The position numbers and the translations under genes are program-made. A stretch of 64,000 nt of DNA from Malachius bipustulatus (taxonomy: Eukaryota; Arthropoda; Insecta; Coleoptera; Melyridae), in the NCBI GenBank assembly GCA_910589415.1, contig OU342634.1, forward strand, positions 14,381,144-14,445,143, read 5' to 3'. Position 1 is the first letter of the stretch. The number at the start of each line of letters is the position of its first letter. This document shows, one piece after another, positions 34,043-44,561 of this stretch. A model generated the notes under the pieces. That model was not told where the DNA came from and made no database searches. It saw only the letters and a program-made list of their open reading frames with translations.

Positions 34043-37000
34043 ATGAAAGGGATCTATTTCACATTTGGTTTCTTATATTTTTGTTTTTTCCTACATGGTG
34101 AGTAAGCAATATTAATTTAGGGTATATTCTAATAAAATAATTTGATCTAATTTATTGTCTAATTCTTTTCGGTAAGATCAAACATGGTCCCAGGTCGAAT
34201 ATGACGATGATAACCAGCAAGCTGTACTTCTTCCAAACCAGTCATATTGCTTCGAGTTCACCTGGATGGGTCCCGAATATGATCAGAATGAGGGATATAA
34301 CGGGACATGTCAGGATTATTTAGACTCTACGAGGGCCAAGGATGTTCCTTGTAATCCGCCCATTGTTATAACTTGTAAGTTTATGTTCAAGTTAACTTGT
34401 AAGCTAGTGTTCAAACAGCTTTAATCTTGAAGCCATCTAAGACGGTAGAGTTTTTTTTTTACATCATCAGATCAGATGTGATGATACATTCTTTAACTGA
34501 AATGTTGATTATTTGAAATAATTATTTTGCATCGAGAAAAACGTGACAAATGAGGTTCGAACCGGGAACCTCTCAGCTTGGAAACCAGAGCTCTATAGCC
34601 AAGACGCTTACATATAAACACACCCTGTTAAAATTACTCTAAATGCATGTACTTTAATAGCTTTTTACTTCAAATTGAGACTACAATCTTAAGCAGTGAG
34701 TTCGCGTACGGTATATACAGGTGTCCGGAAATTATGCGCAAAAAATTAAGGGGGTAATTCTACTTGATCAAATATTGCCAAAAGTATCTATAATTTTTTT
34801 TAGAAAACTCACAAATAAGAAAGTTATAAGCCTTCAAAGTTGATTTTTTTAAATCAATATTTTTTTATAACTTATTTTCTAGTGTACGAATTTTCTTAAA
34901 ATTTGACACACTTGGCACTGATGTTGCTTTACATACTTGGTCCAAATTAGACTTGAATCCCTCGAAATAAAAAGGCCTTAACTGCCCTTGACCTTCAAAA
35001 AAGGCCTATAACTTCTTTCGTAATATTTTTTTCTGAGTTTGGAAGACGCACAATTAAAGAACATGAAGAAATATTCGGAAAAGGTCCTCTTTGTCTATCA
35101 CGATAAAATGACCTGTTTCCGAGTAAAACTGTTTTAAAAATTTGCTTGCACTAAAATTGATCACCAAAAATTATGATCATTCTGCAACAAAATAACAAGG
35201 GTTGCCTAGTTATGTACAAAACAGAGAAATTGGTATATAAATAGACTTGGAAATGATAAAATTTTAAAAATTTTTAATCATTTTTTTTAAATACCTAAAA
35301 TAATAAAATAATTTTAATAAAAAAAAAATGCTGTCAAAATTAAATCCAAAGCACACGTGTTGTTTCCTAGGCAACCCTGCAACTGTTTCCAAAGCATGCT
35401 TTGGTATTGTTGCAGAATGATCATAATAATTCATGGTGATCAATTTTAGTGCAAGCAAATTTTTAAAACAGTTTTACTCGGAAACAGGTCATTTTATCGT
35501 GTTAGACAAAGATGACCTTTTCCGAATATTTCTTCATGTTCTTCAATTGTGCGTCTTCAAAGCTCAAAAAAAATATTACGAAAAAAGTAATAGGCCTTTT
35601 TTGAAGGTCAAGGGCAGTTAAGGCCTTTTGATTTCGAGGGATTCAAGTCTAATTTGGACCAAGGATGCAAAGCAACATCAGTGGATGTCAAAATTTAAGA
35701 AAATCCGTAGAATAGAAAAAAAGTGATGAAAAAATATTGATTTAAAAAAATCAACTTTGAAGGCTTATAACTTTCTTATTTGTGAGTTTTCGAAAAAAAA
35801 AAAATAGATACTTTTGGCAATATTTCATCAAGTAGAATCACCCCCTTAATTTTTTGCGCATAATTTCCGGACACCCGTATAGCGCAAAAATTGCTGATGA
35901 TTATTTTTTGAATGATTTTTCTGTCTAGCTAGTCTGGTATTATCAGACATGTAGCCCGAACCGAATGTTAGAAAGAACCGACATTTTTTTTTTAAATGGC
36001 GATTTTTTTTCTTATGCATCCAAAGGTGAGAACAGTGACAGCAAAAAGTTCACATGAATTTTTAAAATTCTCACGTTGCTTGTAAACTCAGTGAATTTTT
36101 TTTCCAATTGTTTATTTGCCAGAAAGGGGAATTCTTTTCCAGGATGGACGTCCCTCTGGCCGCCCGCTCCCTGGCTACGTCCCTGTAAGGAGAAAACTCG
36201 TCTAGGTTCTTTCCAGCAGTAATATAACGTTTTCAATTTTCGACTTTATAGCAGAAATAAAGAATAATTAGTTTTCCCAAATGATCTCATAAACAGCATG
36301 GTGGATAGTGACCTCAGAGTTATGTGGCCGTTGACAAAGTCTGTCTTTAATGTCGTAAAAACGGACGAAACGATGCTATTTTGTTGAATATTGCATTTAG
36401 TACCCATCCGGCAAAAAATGGCTGTAAAAATAATGTGTCCACATTTTAGCTACGAAAAACTATTTGCCTTAAATGCTGATGCTGGTAGTTTAATATACAC
36501 TTTTTTATTGCTTTAGATGAAAATGTCATGCTCAAAATTGAAGATTACAAATTTATCAGTCACCGCGCGCGCGGTTTTATTAATAATAATTATTTACATA
36601 ATTTTTCTGCTGTGTTGGAGTTATTTTGATTTTAACTTTGTTTCACAGACAATGGGACCCCGCCGAACATAGACTATCTTTGGGAAAATTACAGAATTAA
36701 CGTATTGTGTAGGAGATCAAAAACACAAGTATGTGCGAGGTATACGTACTCGTTTAATGGAGTGGGTAAGTGTTTATGTTCAGTAGCGTTTTTCACACAT
36801 TTTTCTGTCTATAAATCGGGAACTTACCAATTATACGCTTAGTATGATACCTGGTGATAATGTCTGGCTGCCTGTCTGCGGTCCAAATCTTGAATCGATT
36901 TTTAAACTATAACTTCCCGAAGAACTAGATACTTGAAATTTTAAACTTTGCTTCTTATCTGTCTGTTTGGCAAACATTTTGGAAAACGCCACTGAGGGAG

Positions 37001-37393
37001 CTGAAATAAACCTGAAATTTGCGACATATTGAAATCAACTTTACTCCCTATACACCTTATTATTATCGATTGCACGCGCCCCAGGCTTATCGTTTGAAAT
37101 ATTACCATACCTAATTATTTAATTTTTTTTATATATTTTAGTCCGTGTTATAAACGTGATATAATATTATTTTTTTTAAATTTAATTATTTAATTTTGCC
37201 TACCAAATTGTCTAATTTTTTTTCTACTTTTTTAGTAAATAACGCGACTTATATGTGCACAAAAGTGTTAGCTGTTGGAGAGGGCCCGGTCTTAGATGGC
37301 TGTTACACCCAAAAAAAAGCGGGATATGATATGGAGATCTGCGTTTGTAAGTCAGAAGTTGGTATTTCTAAGCCCTGCAATGAATTTAAATAA
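34043..37393 (+). CDS. Secreted ten-cysteine protein, Ly6/three-finger-like (four exons, 175 aa)
   Basis: Coding exons: 34043-34097, 34177-34374, 36649-36765 and 37236-37393, GT-AG throughout, all introns in phase 1, 175 codons plus stop. It starts MKGIYFTFGFLYFCFFLHG, a clear signal peptide ending about residue 19 near the exon 1-2 junction. The mature part has ten cysteines and ends ...CVC..., then KPCN and four residues. Ten cysteines and a C-terminal Cys-Asn are typical of Ly6/uPAR three-finger folds, often in phase 1 exons. There is no hydrophobic tail, so it is secreted, not GPI-anchored. Potential N-glycosylation sites include NGT (twice), NQS and NAT. AATAAA lies about 65 bp after the stop. 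I do not recognise a specific orthologue; the fold is inferred, and loop lengths are longer than in classical members. Confidence 0.8.
34450..34613 (-). repeat. tRNA-derived SINE-like element in intron 2
   Basis: On the minus strand it starts GTAAGCGTCTTGG. It has a box A-like TGGCTATAGAGCTCTGG (34601-34585), a box B core GGTTCGAACC (34554-34563) and a non-tRNA 3' part ending in an A-run (34460-34451). The acceptor stem does not pair, so it is not a working tRNA. This is the expected structure of an RNA polymerase III SINE. Confidence 0.65.
34718..35877. mobile_element. 1.16 kb foldback element in intron 2
   Basis: The left end CAGGTGTCCGGAAATTATGC is mirrored by the right end with one change, and TA flanks both. 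Arms of about 470 bp (34718-35190 and 35410-35877) are near-identical reverse complements around a spacer that itself contains a shorter inverted repeat (TTGCAGAATGATC and TGATCATTCTGCAA). The small frames inside are arm artefacts. Confidence 0.9.
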
Positions 37394-37677
37394 TTAATTT
37401 TTTATCTGTAATTTATTATGTTATTATGAAGATATAACAACTGTATATAAAATGTATTAATAAAGAATTAGGTAATAATATACCTACCTAGTAAATTTCC
37501 TTAAATTTTTAGAGTTCCTATTATTTCTAGAGTGAATTAGGATGTTAAGAGATCCTCCCAAAATCTCAAACAAATAACTTGAAAAGCCTAAACGAGACAA
37601 AAAATTATCAACACCATCGTTAGTATAATAATATAATTTTATGCACTACACTGACTACTGAGACAAGCAGTTCATAT
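37394..37677. other. 3' region of the ten-cysteine gene
   Basis: Contains AATAAAG at about 37458, a likely polyadenylation signal. Nothing else is recognised. Confidence 0.5.
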
Positions 37678-38300
37678 TGTAACGGATTTTTCATTGTAAC
37701 ATTCCTCTACTGTAAATTCAGATTAATTATTTATTAAGCAAATATAGTTATTTTATACACTACACACTGGACTTGATTAATTATTTACACATAAATCTAT
37801 ACTATTGTTTTTTATCTAACAAGAAGTGCCTACTAATATTCATTTGTGAACACTATTGTTATTTATTTAACACCTTTAATAATATATCGAGTTCTATATT
37901 GCACAGCCTTCAATTCTAGACTATCAAGCGATAAGCAGGTACCGGCCATATCGATTGATAGTACATTATGAAAATAATTTCAAAATGTCCAAAAAACTCC
38001 AAAAACAAAATTTTCTTAAAATCAAGGGACATAGCAATAATCTTTCTAGTCGTATACCGCGTACAATCCTATATAGTGCTGTGAGTGTTTTAGACAGATA
38101 GAAGAGACGGAATGGAGCAATTAAGACGAACTAAAATTAATGAAATTAACAGGAATAAGTAGTTGTATCAATTTTAAAGTTATTGTGATGTGAGTTTATG
38201 AGTAGATATTGTGAATCATTTTTATAAACTATTGTAATGTTAAAGTTAATTAACAGTACTTAATAAATTGAATTTCGTTACACTGGTGTCAGAAGTGGGA
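37678..38300 (+). mobile_element. Ty3/gypsy-type LTR followed by a primer-binding site
   Basis: It starts TGTAACGGAT and ends TTTCGTTACA (38282), a short inverted repeat typical of LTR termini. It is followed one base later by TGGTGTCAGAAGTGGGA (38284-38300), a primer-binding-site sequence used by many gypsy elements. No gag or pol follows and no second LTR is found, so only the 5' end of the element remains, or the rest was deleted. Confidence 0.7.
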
Positions 38301-39263
38301 TATATGCCTGGTTAATTAATCGAGATAAATAAAGAGAACGCTAACGCTGTTTCAATATGTTGAACTAAAATAACACAATAATGTAACAAGGCAATTAGAA
38401 ATTATATTAATTAAGAGAAAAACAGGCTGCAGAAATAATAATCGTTGTATTTTAAATAAATAATTGAGTAATCCTAGAATTACGTCTACATCTGGATTCT
38501 AATTACTGGTATAAATGAATACTAAGTTTTTAATTAACACCTTATTGCATATACCTAATGTTTAGCTTGGTTTCTGCTTATGCTATAGGTACTATTATTA
38601 TAGAGCATACAACCTGTGCCAGATTTACAGCCAGTGCAGAGTGCGCAGTGCTAACGATTCCCTCCGTGCTTTACTACTGCAATTAGCACCAACTAATTTT
38701 AACTTAATTGTATTTAGATAATGCTCGTATGGTAGGAACGGCTTACCCGGTTTCGTTATCGCAGTTTTGTGGAGCAAAAGTTCAGTCTGTTCGTGTCATA
38801 TTTTTGGCGCGTTGATGGTATCTTAGAAACGATAACATTCGTAGGGCTTTTCCGCATTTTTCCGTATTTATATACAATTTAAATTGCAAAGGATTCTTTC
38901 CTGCTGGAAGGAGTTTTCAAAAGGTTTCGCGAAGAGAAAAATATGTTCTTAACGATCCTAACTGTATATAGTTTCTTTGAACTGATTCTTGCAGTTATTT
39001 CTCCTGGAGCTCTTATAAAAAATGGAATTTCAGAGTTTCATAGTTACGGAGTTACGGACCTAAGACCTCGAAATTTCATACCTAAATCAGAAAATAATTG
39101 AGATGATATAAAAATATCTCATCCAGAAATTTTAGTTCCTGGGATGAATCCTTGGAATCTTCTCTCTTTTTTCCGATATATCTCATTAATTATGCAGGCC
39201 AGAAAAATAGTGTCTACACTAAGCGAGAACAAAAATTTTAGAGTTATGATGAACAGTATAATA
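38301..39263. other. Intergenic, no gene recognised
   Basis: AT-rich, no convincing frame. It may include the untranslated leader of the LTR element immediately upstream. Confidence 0.35.
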
Positions 39264-39756
39264 CAGGGTGTTTTAAAACATATGTCGGAAAATGGAAGGT
39301 GTGATTACTCGGCGCGTTCTGATTCCTATATTAACAACATGGGTCCTCAAACCCACCATTTTCGAGATACAGGGTGGCAATTTTTTTTTCATTTTTTTGT
39401 CGATATCTCAGGAACCGACTAATATCACATCTTATCATTAATATTATTCCCTTTTTGAGTTCTACTTATTCTCTTCCTTATGGAACTATGAAAGTGTGGC
39501 TGTGGCGGAGGGGTTGCTTGAAATTTTTTTGCCCCTAATTTCTACGACACTTGGAAAATTGGCTTTAGGAAAGCAAATTTTAATCTGTCAATGCTTTCTA
39601 CATAAAAAGGTGCTCTTGATCAAAAGCTTTAATGTGAACTGATTTTGAGAAAAACAGCATTTTATGATGAAAAACATAAAAGCAGCAGCCTGTTTTGTTG
39701 AGGATAAAAAATCAATTATTTTTGATTTTTTGTTTCGCATGTTTTGAAACACCCTG
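39264..39756. mobile_element. 493 bp CAGGGTG-ended MITE
   Basis: The left end CAGGGTGTTTTAAAACATATG and right end CATGTTTTGAAACACCCTG are imperfect inverted repeats flanked by TA. It is non-coding. Confidence 0.8.
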
Positions 39757-40119
39757 TACAAAGATAATGTTATATTGGGTTTGGTTCATTTAACTGATTT
39801 AAATTTCTGTCAAAAATTGTTAAAAATGTTTTTTTGTATATTGTCATTCTCAAGCGGTAGAAGTACAAATATCTCGGAAAATGGTGACCATGAAACAATC
39901 GTACAGTTAAAAAAATATGGCGTTTTCGATCAACACCGGTTCACTCGGGCACATTTGCTTGGTGCTCTTATATCTTAATATTCCCCCATTAAATTTGGGC
40001 AGCTGCTCCTGAAAGGATACAAATTACTGTTTGTAGACACGTTGTTTTGTTCGCAATGAACATAATTATAATGAGAAAAACTGTAATCATAGAAATCGAA
40101 GGACCATAAGAGAAAGGAT

Positions 40120-40479
40120 TGTGAAGTACTTACCAAAATTTGTGGCAATGTGGTAGCGCACTCCCGCTCTCCTTGGTACCGTCCTTGCAGGCCTGTCAGT
40201 GTCTGACTACGAGTTTCGTAATACACTAATTCGTAATGTTGGGAGTCTAGGTTTGGTAATTTTGAGCACGAATAAACTAACAATATAAGAGAAACAACTG
40301 GAGTAACACTATCGAGAAAAACAGAGAGAAGAGAGCCGTGAACCGACGCACTCGTCGAGAGTTCAATCTTATCTACCTAGTACAAAAACTTAAATGATAC
40401 CTAACTTTCCACTCGCGATTCGAATCTTATTCGTGAGATGGAAAACATAAAATTAAAATTAAGAACTGAGTACGTAACA
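40120..40479 (-). repeat. Probable 3' LTR of the BEL/Pao element
   Basis: On the minus strand it begins TGTTACGTACT just after a G-rich polypurine-like stretch (GGGTGGGCGG) and ends AGTACTTCACA, giving an imperfect terminal inverted repeat. The 5' LTR is not present in the window, so the boundaries rest on these ends only. Confidence 0.5.
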
Positions 40480-40616
40480 TCACCGCCCACCCAAATTAAA
40501 TTTGATGCCCAAATATATACAAATATTGAGAAGAGAAAAAAAAGAGAAAGGAAAAAGAAAAGAAAAAAAAGAGCACTCAAACAACAAGTGAGAGGTAGCT
40601 GGACAAGTTTATTAAC

Positions 40617-41185
40617 AGGTCTGGTGAATGTTCCTGCGGAAGTTTGAACGCGAGGTACCCTCACGACTCCATCTGGACCGGGAAAAACTTCTATTATGCG
40701 CCCAATCGGCCAAGAAAGACGAGGGGTACCTATTCCATATAGATATACGACATCCCCACATTTCAGATTTGGACTCTACTCTTGTCCATTTGTTGTGCTG
40801 TATCTGAGTGTGCAGATATTCAACGGACCAACGTCGTCAAAATGATTGAGCGAGTTGACGAATACGCTGCCATCGGCATCGTAGAGAAATTGTCTCGTCT
40901 ATAATGGTTTAGGGGGAGCTGAGCAGAGGTGAGCCAATCAGAAAATGGCCGGAGCTGAGATAGTCGGTGTTGTCATTTGGATCTGAGGTAATACCACAGA
41001 ATGGGCGATTGTTTAATACAGCTTCAATTCGAGAGAACAGAGTGCGCATTTTTCAAAGGTTTCAGTGGTGTCTCCAATTAGACGAACTAAATGAGACTTC
41101 GCGGATTTAACTCCTGCCTCCCAGAGACAACCGAAATTAGAGGCAGCAGGAGGGTTAAAGCACCAGCGCAAGTTACGCGATGAAA
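40617..41185 (-). pseudogene. BEL/Pao pol fragment, integrase core end and C-terminal tail
   Basis: Minus-strand sequence next to the foldback encodes NFGCLWEAGVKSAKSHLVRL, the BEL integrase core motif. Nearer the end it encodes GRIIEVFPGPDGVVRVPRVQ and TRPVNKLVQLP, the typical end of BEL pol. Stops interrupt it between these blocks. Confidence 0.85.
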
Positions 41186-41193
41186 GGTGCGAG

Positions 41194-42950
41194 CAGGGCC
41201 GGATTTAGAGGTATAGAGGCCCTGGGGCAACAAAGGAGTGGAGGCCCCTAATAATTTTCCAAATAGATTAAACGATGTTTTTTTAAAGTGTAAACGATAA
41301 AGTGTAAATTTAAACTGAGCTAATAGTAGCGTGTGTGAGTCGGAAAAAAACCCGAAAATTGTAAATATTTTGAGCCGGAACAAGATTACTTCCCCCCTCC
41401 GTTTTAGAGGATGCTGAACACGATGCCGTTGTCAGAATTTCTCTTTGGGGTTGCGCAACCCCTCAAAACGGCCAAAAACCACCCCCTAGAGAGATAAACC
41501 GCGCTTCAATCCATTTCCCTGCAAAAAAAACCTTCCCCCCGTTTTCGAGGATGCTGAGCACAATGGAGGTGCTGGACATCGCGTGCGACCCCGACCAACC
41601 CCTGCACCGGCCAATACTCACACCAGAAATGGCTGTTTTTTTTATGTATTTGTAGGGCAAACGATGGACTTTTTCGAAAAACTTTTTGAAAATTCAAGTA
41701 CAGAATCACAATGGCCATAATTTAAAATTATTTTGGAGTATAAAGAGTGTCCCCTATGACAGTGACATATCAAAGTTATGTTTTTTTAAATGGAATGCTC
41801 CTATGTTATTGCATTTTTAGATTGTCTGAGAAGAGAGAATAAGATTGGCTTTTACAGTTGGTGTTTAAATTCAGAAGTTTTTGAGTTATAAACAAGTGAA
41901 AATCGTCATTTTTCGAGTTCAAGGCCCTGTACAACGAAATCGGTTCAAGATAGAGAAAAACGGCTTACATGTCCCTATTTTAACTTTTTATGTACTATCC
42001 TATGGTATAGTTTGTACTTTCTTTGATTTTTTTATTTGGCGACGCGTAGAGAAATCTCAGATTTTTTCAAATTTTTTATCACCCTGCGTATAAACATTTC
42101 ATCTACATCATAGGATAGTACATGAAAAGTTAAAATAAGGGCATGTAAGCCGTTTTTCTCTATCTTTAGCCGTTTTCGTTGTACAAGGCATTGAACTTAA
42201 AAAATGACGATTTTCACTTGCTTATAACTCAAAAACATCTGAATTTAAACACCAACTGTAAAAGCCAATCTTATTTCCTCTTCTCAGACAATCTAAAAAT
42301 GCAATTACATATATAGGAGCATTCCATTTAAAAAAACATAACTTTGATATGTCACTGTCATATGGGACACTCTTTATACTCCAAAATAATTTTAAATTAT
42401 GGCCATTGTGATTCTGTACTTGAATTTTCAAAAAGTTTTTCGAAAAAGTCCATCGTTTGGCCTACATATACAAAAAAAAATCACACATTTCGGGGGTGAG
42501 TATTGGCCGGTGGAGGGGTTGGTCGGGGTCGCACGTGATGTCCAGCACCTCCATTGTGCTCAGCATCCTCGAAAACGGGGGGAAGGTTTTTTTTGTAGGG
42601 AAATGGATTGAAGCGCGGTTTATCTCTCTAGGGGGTGGTTTTTGGCCGTTTTGAGGGGTTGCGCAACCCCAAAGAGAAATTCTGACAACGGCATCGTGTT
42701 CAGCATCCTCGAAAACGGGGGAGGGAAGTAATCTTGTTCCGGCTCAAAATATTTACATGTTCGTCCGACTCACACACGCCACTACCCGGGAACAAACGTA
42801 AAATCGCTACACTACTATACATATAAGAAAATAAATGTTAAAAATGGAAAATGAAAAGAAAAGTTTTTGGAAAATTCTTTTGTGGGGGCCCCTCACTTGT
42901 GGAGGCCCCGGGGCTGTAGCCCCGGTTGCCCTCCCCTAAACCCGGCCCTG
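41194..42950. mobile_element. hAT-type foldback element with perfect 8 bp target duplication
   Basis: The ends are CAGGGCCGGATTTAG and the complementary ...AAACCCGGCCCTG. GGTGCGAG is duplicated exactly outside both ends (41186-41193 and 42951-42958), diagnostic of hAT-like transposition. Almost the whole 1757 bp is one palindrome: arms of about 0.8 kb around a spacer of roughly 100 bp near 42060. The innermost part (about 41654-42464) is the module also found at 6640-7310. It is non-coding, and frames repeated in both arms are artefacts. It lies in BEL/Pao integrase sequence. Confidence 0.93.
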
Positions 42951-42958
42951 GGTGCGAG

Positions 42959-43640
42959 CTTTTCTGCGGTTACTTTCACGTACAGAAAACGGTCCGGCAA
43001 AGTCAACTCATACATTGAGAAAAGCTCTAATCAGCTGTACCCGGTGCGGGTAGATCCGCCATGTAGGGTTGAGAAGGACTAGACTTGAACTTAAAACAAC
43101 GCAAACACTGATATATGCGTTTTCGGAGCAGACTGCGAAGAGATACGATCCAATATTTCTGAAGAATGAGCGCTTGGACAGTGCGACATCCTGAATGTAA
43201 AGATTGTTGATGATAATAATCACAAATGGGAGAAGATAGAGGGCATCTTTCGGTAAGAGGAGGGGGTGTTTCGAGTCATAGGGTAAATCAGCATTGCGTA
43301 AGCGACCGCCCACCCTAACAAGGCCGGTTTGGTCGATAAAAGGGGACAAGTTTTTCAGAGAGGAGTACGTGCAATTTTGATCGGTTAGTTCTGAAATTAA
43401 TTGAGAGTAAAAAATTGAGAGTTCCTGTGAAATGAGCGGACCAGACATCTTGTCCTTTGGAGTTCTACAGTTGTGAATAAAATGTAAGACATAAGCGAAG
43501 ATTCTTTGCAGTCGTGAAAAAGTAGAAACCTTTTCAATGACATCAGCGAGGTAGTCGGGAAATTTATTAGATGCTGATAAAATGACTTTCCCTGTTTTGC
43601 GCTCGGGAACATCAGAAGGCGAAATGGTAATAGCTTCAGA
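42959..43640 (-). pseudogene. BEL/Pao pol fragment, RNase H end and integrase zinc-binding region
   Basis: The minus strand encodes LVRVGGRLRNADLPYDSKHP followed by LLLPKD, a signature of BEL/Pao pol before the integrase. About 40 residues later the frame changes, and a segment like the H2C2 zinc-binding module (KYWIVSLRSLLRK, CLRCFKF, SQPYMADLP) follows in the new frame. Upstream (43480-43640), a KLQR-like helical region typical of the same family is visible. It is broken by frameshift and stops. Confidence 0.8.
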
Positions 43641-43650
43641 CTTCGGCTAA

Positions 43651-44050
43651 TTTGACGTTTCGTCCTAATTGGGGCTCTTCAGTATAATGTATCTTACTAA
43701 CACACTGCACAACCTTGATCACTTAACCATAGTGAGAGAAATTGATAAAAATGAATAAAAGATAAAAAATGCACAGTGGGTTCGGCTTGTGCCATATGTT
43801 GCAACCCAGGCAGCCAAAACGCATGCCAATAACTGAGTGCAGTGGCTCCCGGTGTGCGTGGAAGTAGGTGATGGCCTACTATGTTTGAAAATTCAAGAAA
43901 AATACTTTTTTACTGATTTCATTCCCGAAGAAAATATTTGTCGAAAAAATTCAGTTTCTCACGACTTAATTGAATATTCGCAAAATTTCTCTTCTTCACT
44001 CCGCGCGATTATCTATGTGTGACAATTGACAATTTTCATTGAAAGGTTTT
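43651..44050. other. Unassigned sequence between BEL remnant and LTR remnant
   Basis: No gene recognised. Confidence 0.3.
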
Positions 44051-44561
44051 TGGTTTTTACGCAGGATGGAATACGCGACGTGACGGGATTGCCGGATCGA
44101 CAGCTCATTACATTGCGACCCGACGTCTGGTTTGCCTGGCCCTTAATACAGGCCAGGCGTCGACTGAAAGGACCCGCCGGGACTTCACTACAGCCCCGGT
44201 TGATTCCCTGTTATGGCCGGCAGTCGATCAGAGCTCAGTTCACTCTCATCGATCTCCCGACGTCCAGTTACAGCTAGGCTCGACTCATTTCATCGACCTG
44301 CTGTAGCCGGCTGGGTACTGGACGGAGTGCACTCAATACATGCCTCCTGAAGACCTCCTAGCTCAGTCCACAGGGAGGGAGATGGTTCGCGAGTCAATAC
44401 CTCGGAAGATCTGACCTGCTTCTCCGTTGGGTCTGCTTATATAGCCGGTGCCGGCGAGATAACCTGCTAATCACCGCTGTAAAAACTGTATCCTTCTGAT
44501 AGACCCCTCGATTAATTAAAATAAATAATAATAATCAACGAATACCTTGGAATTCGTTACA
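44050..44561 (-). repeat. Truncated LTR related to the solo LTR at 48825
   Basis: On the minus strand it begins TGTAACGAATTCCAAGG at 44561 and follows the first 350-400 bp of 48825-49695, including CAGTTTTTAC, TGATTAGCAGGTTATCTC and the promoter-like GGCTATATAA. The match fades near 44100 and no matching 3' end is found. It is diverged from the other copy by many substitutions. Confidence 0.75.

Larger units (their letters stand above)
40120..43650 (-). mobile_element. BEL/Pao retrotransposon, 3' half, degraded and interrupted
   Basis: On the minus strand pol sequence runs from about 43640 (RNase H to integrase) to about 40620, followed by a probable 3' LTR. It is split by the hAT-type foldback at 41194-42950. 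Gag, protease and reverse transcriptase are missing; the match ends abruptly near 43650. Several frameshifts and stops make it inactive. Confidence 0.8.

Noticed and set aside
34540..34613. Functional tRNA gene on the minus strand
   Set aside because: A and B box-like sequences exist but the acceptor stem does not pair and there is a non-tRNA 3' extension, so a SINE-like element is more likely.
41463..41718. Two overlapping frames repeated at 42399-42654
   Set aside because: Mirror-image translation of the foldback arms; not a gene pair.
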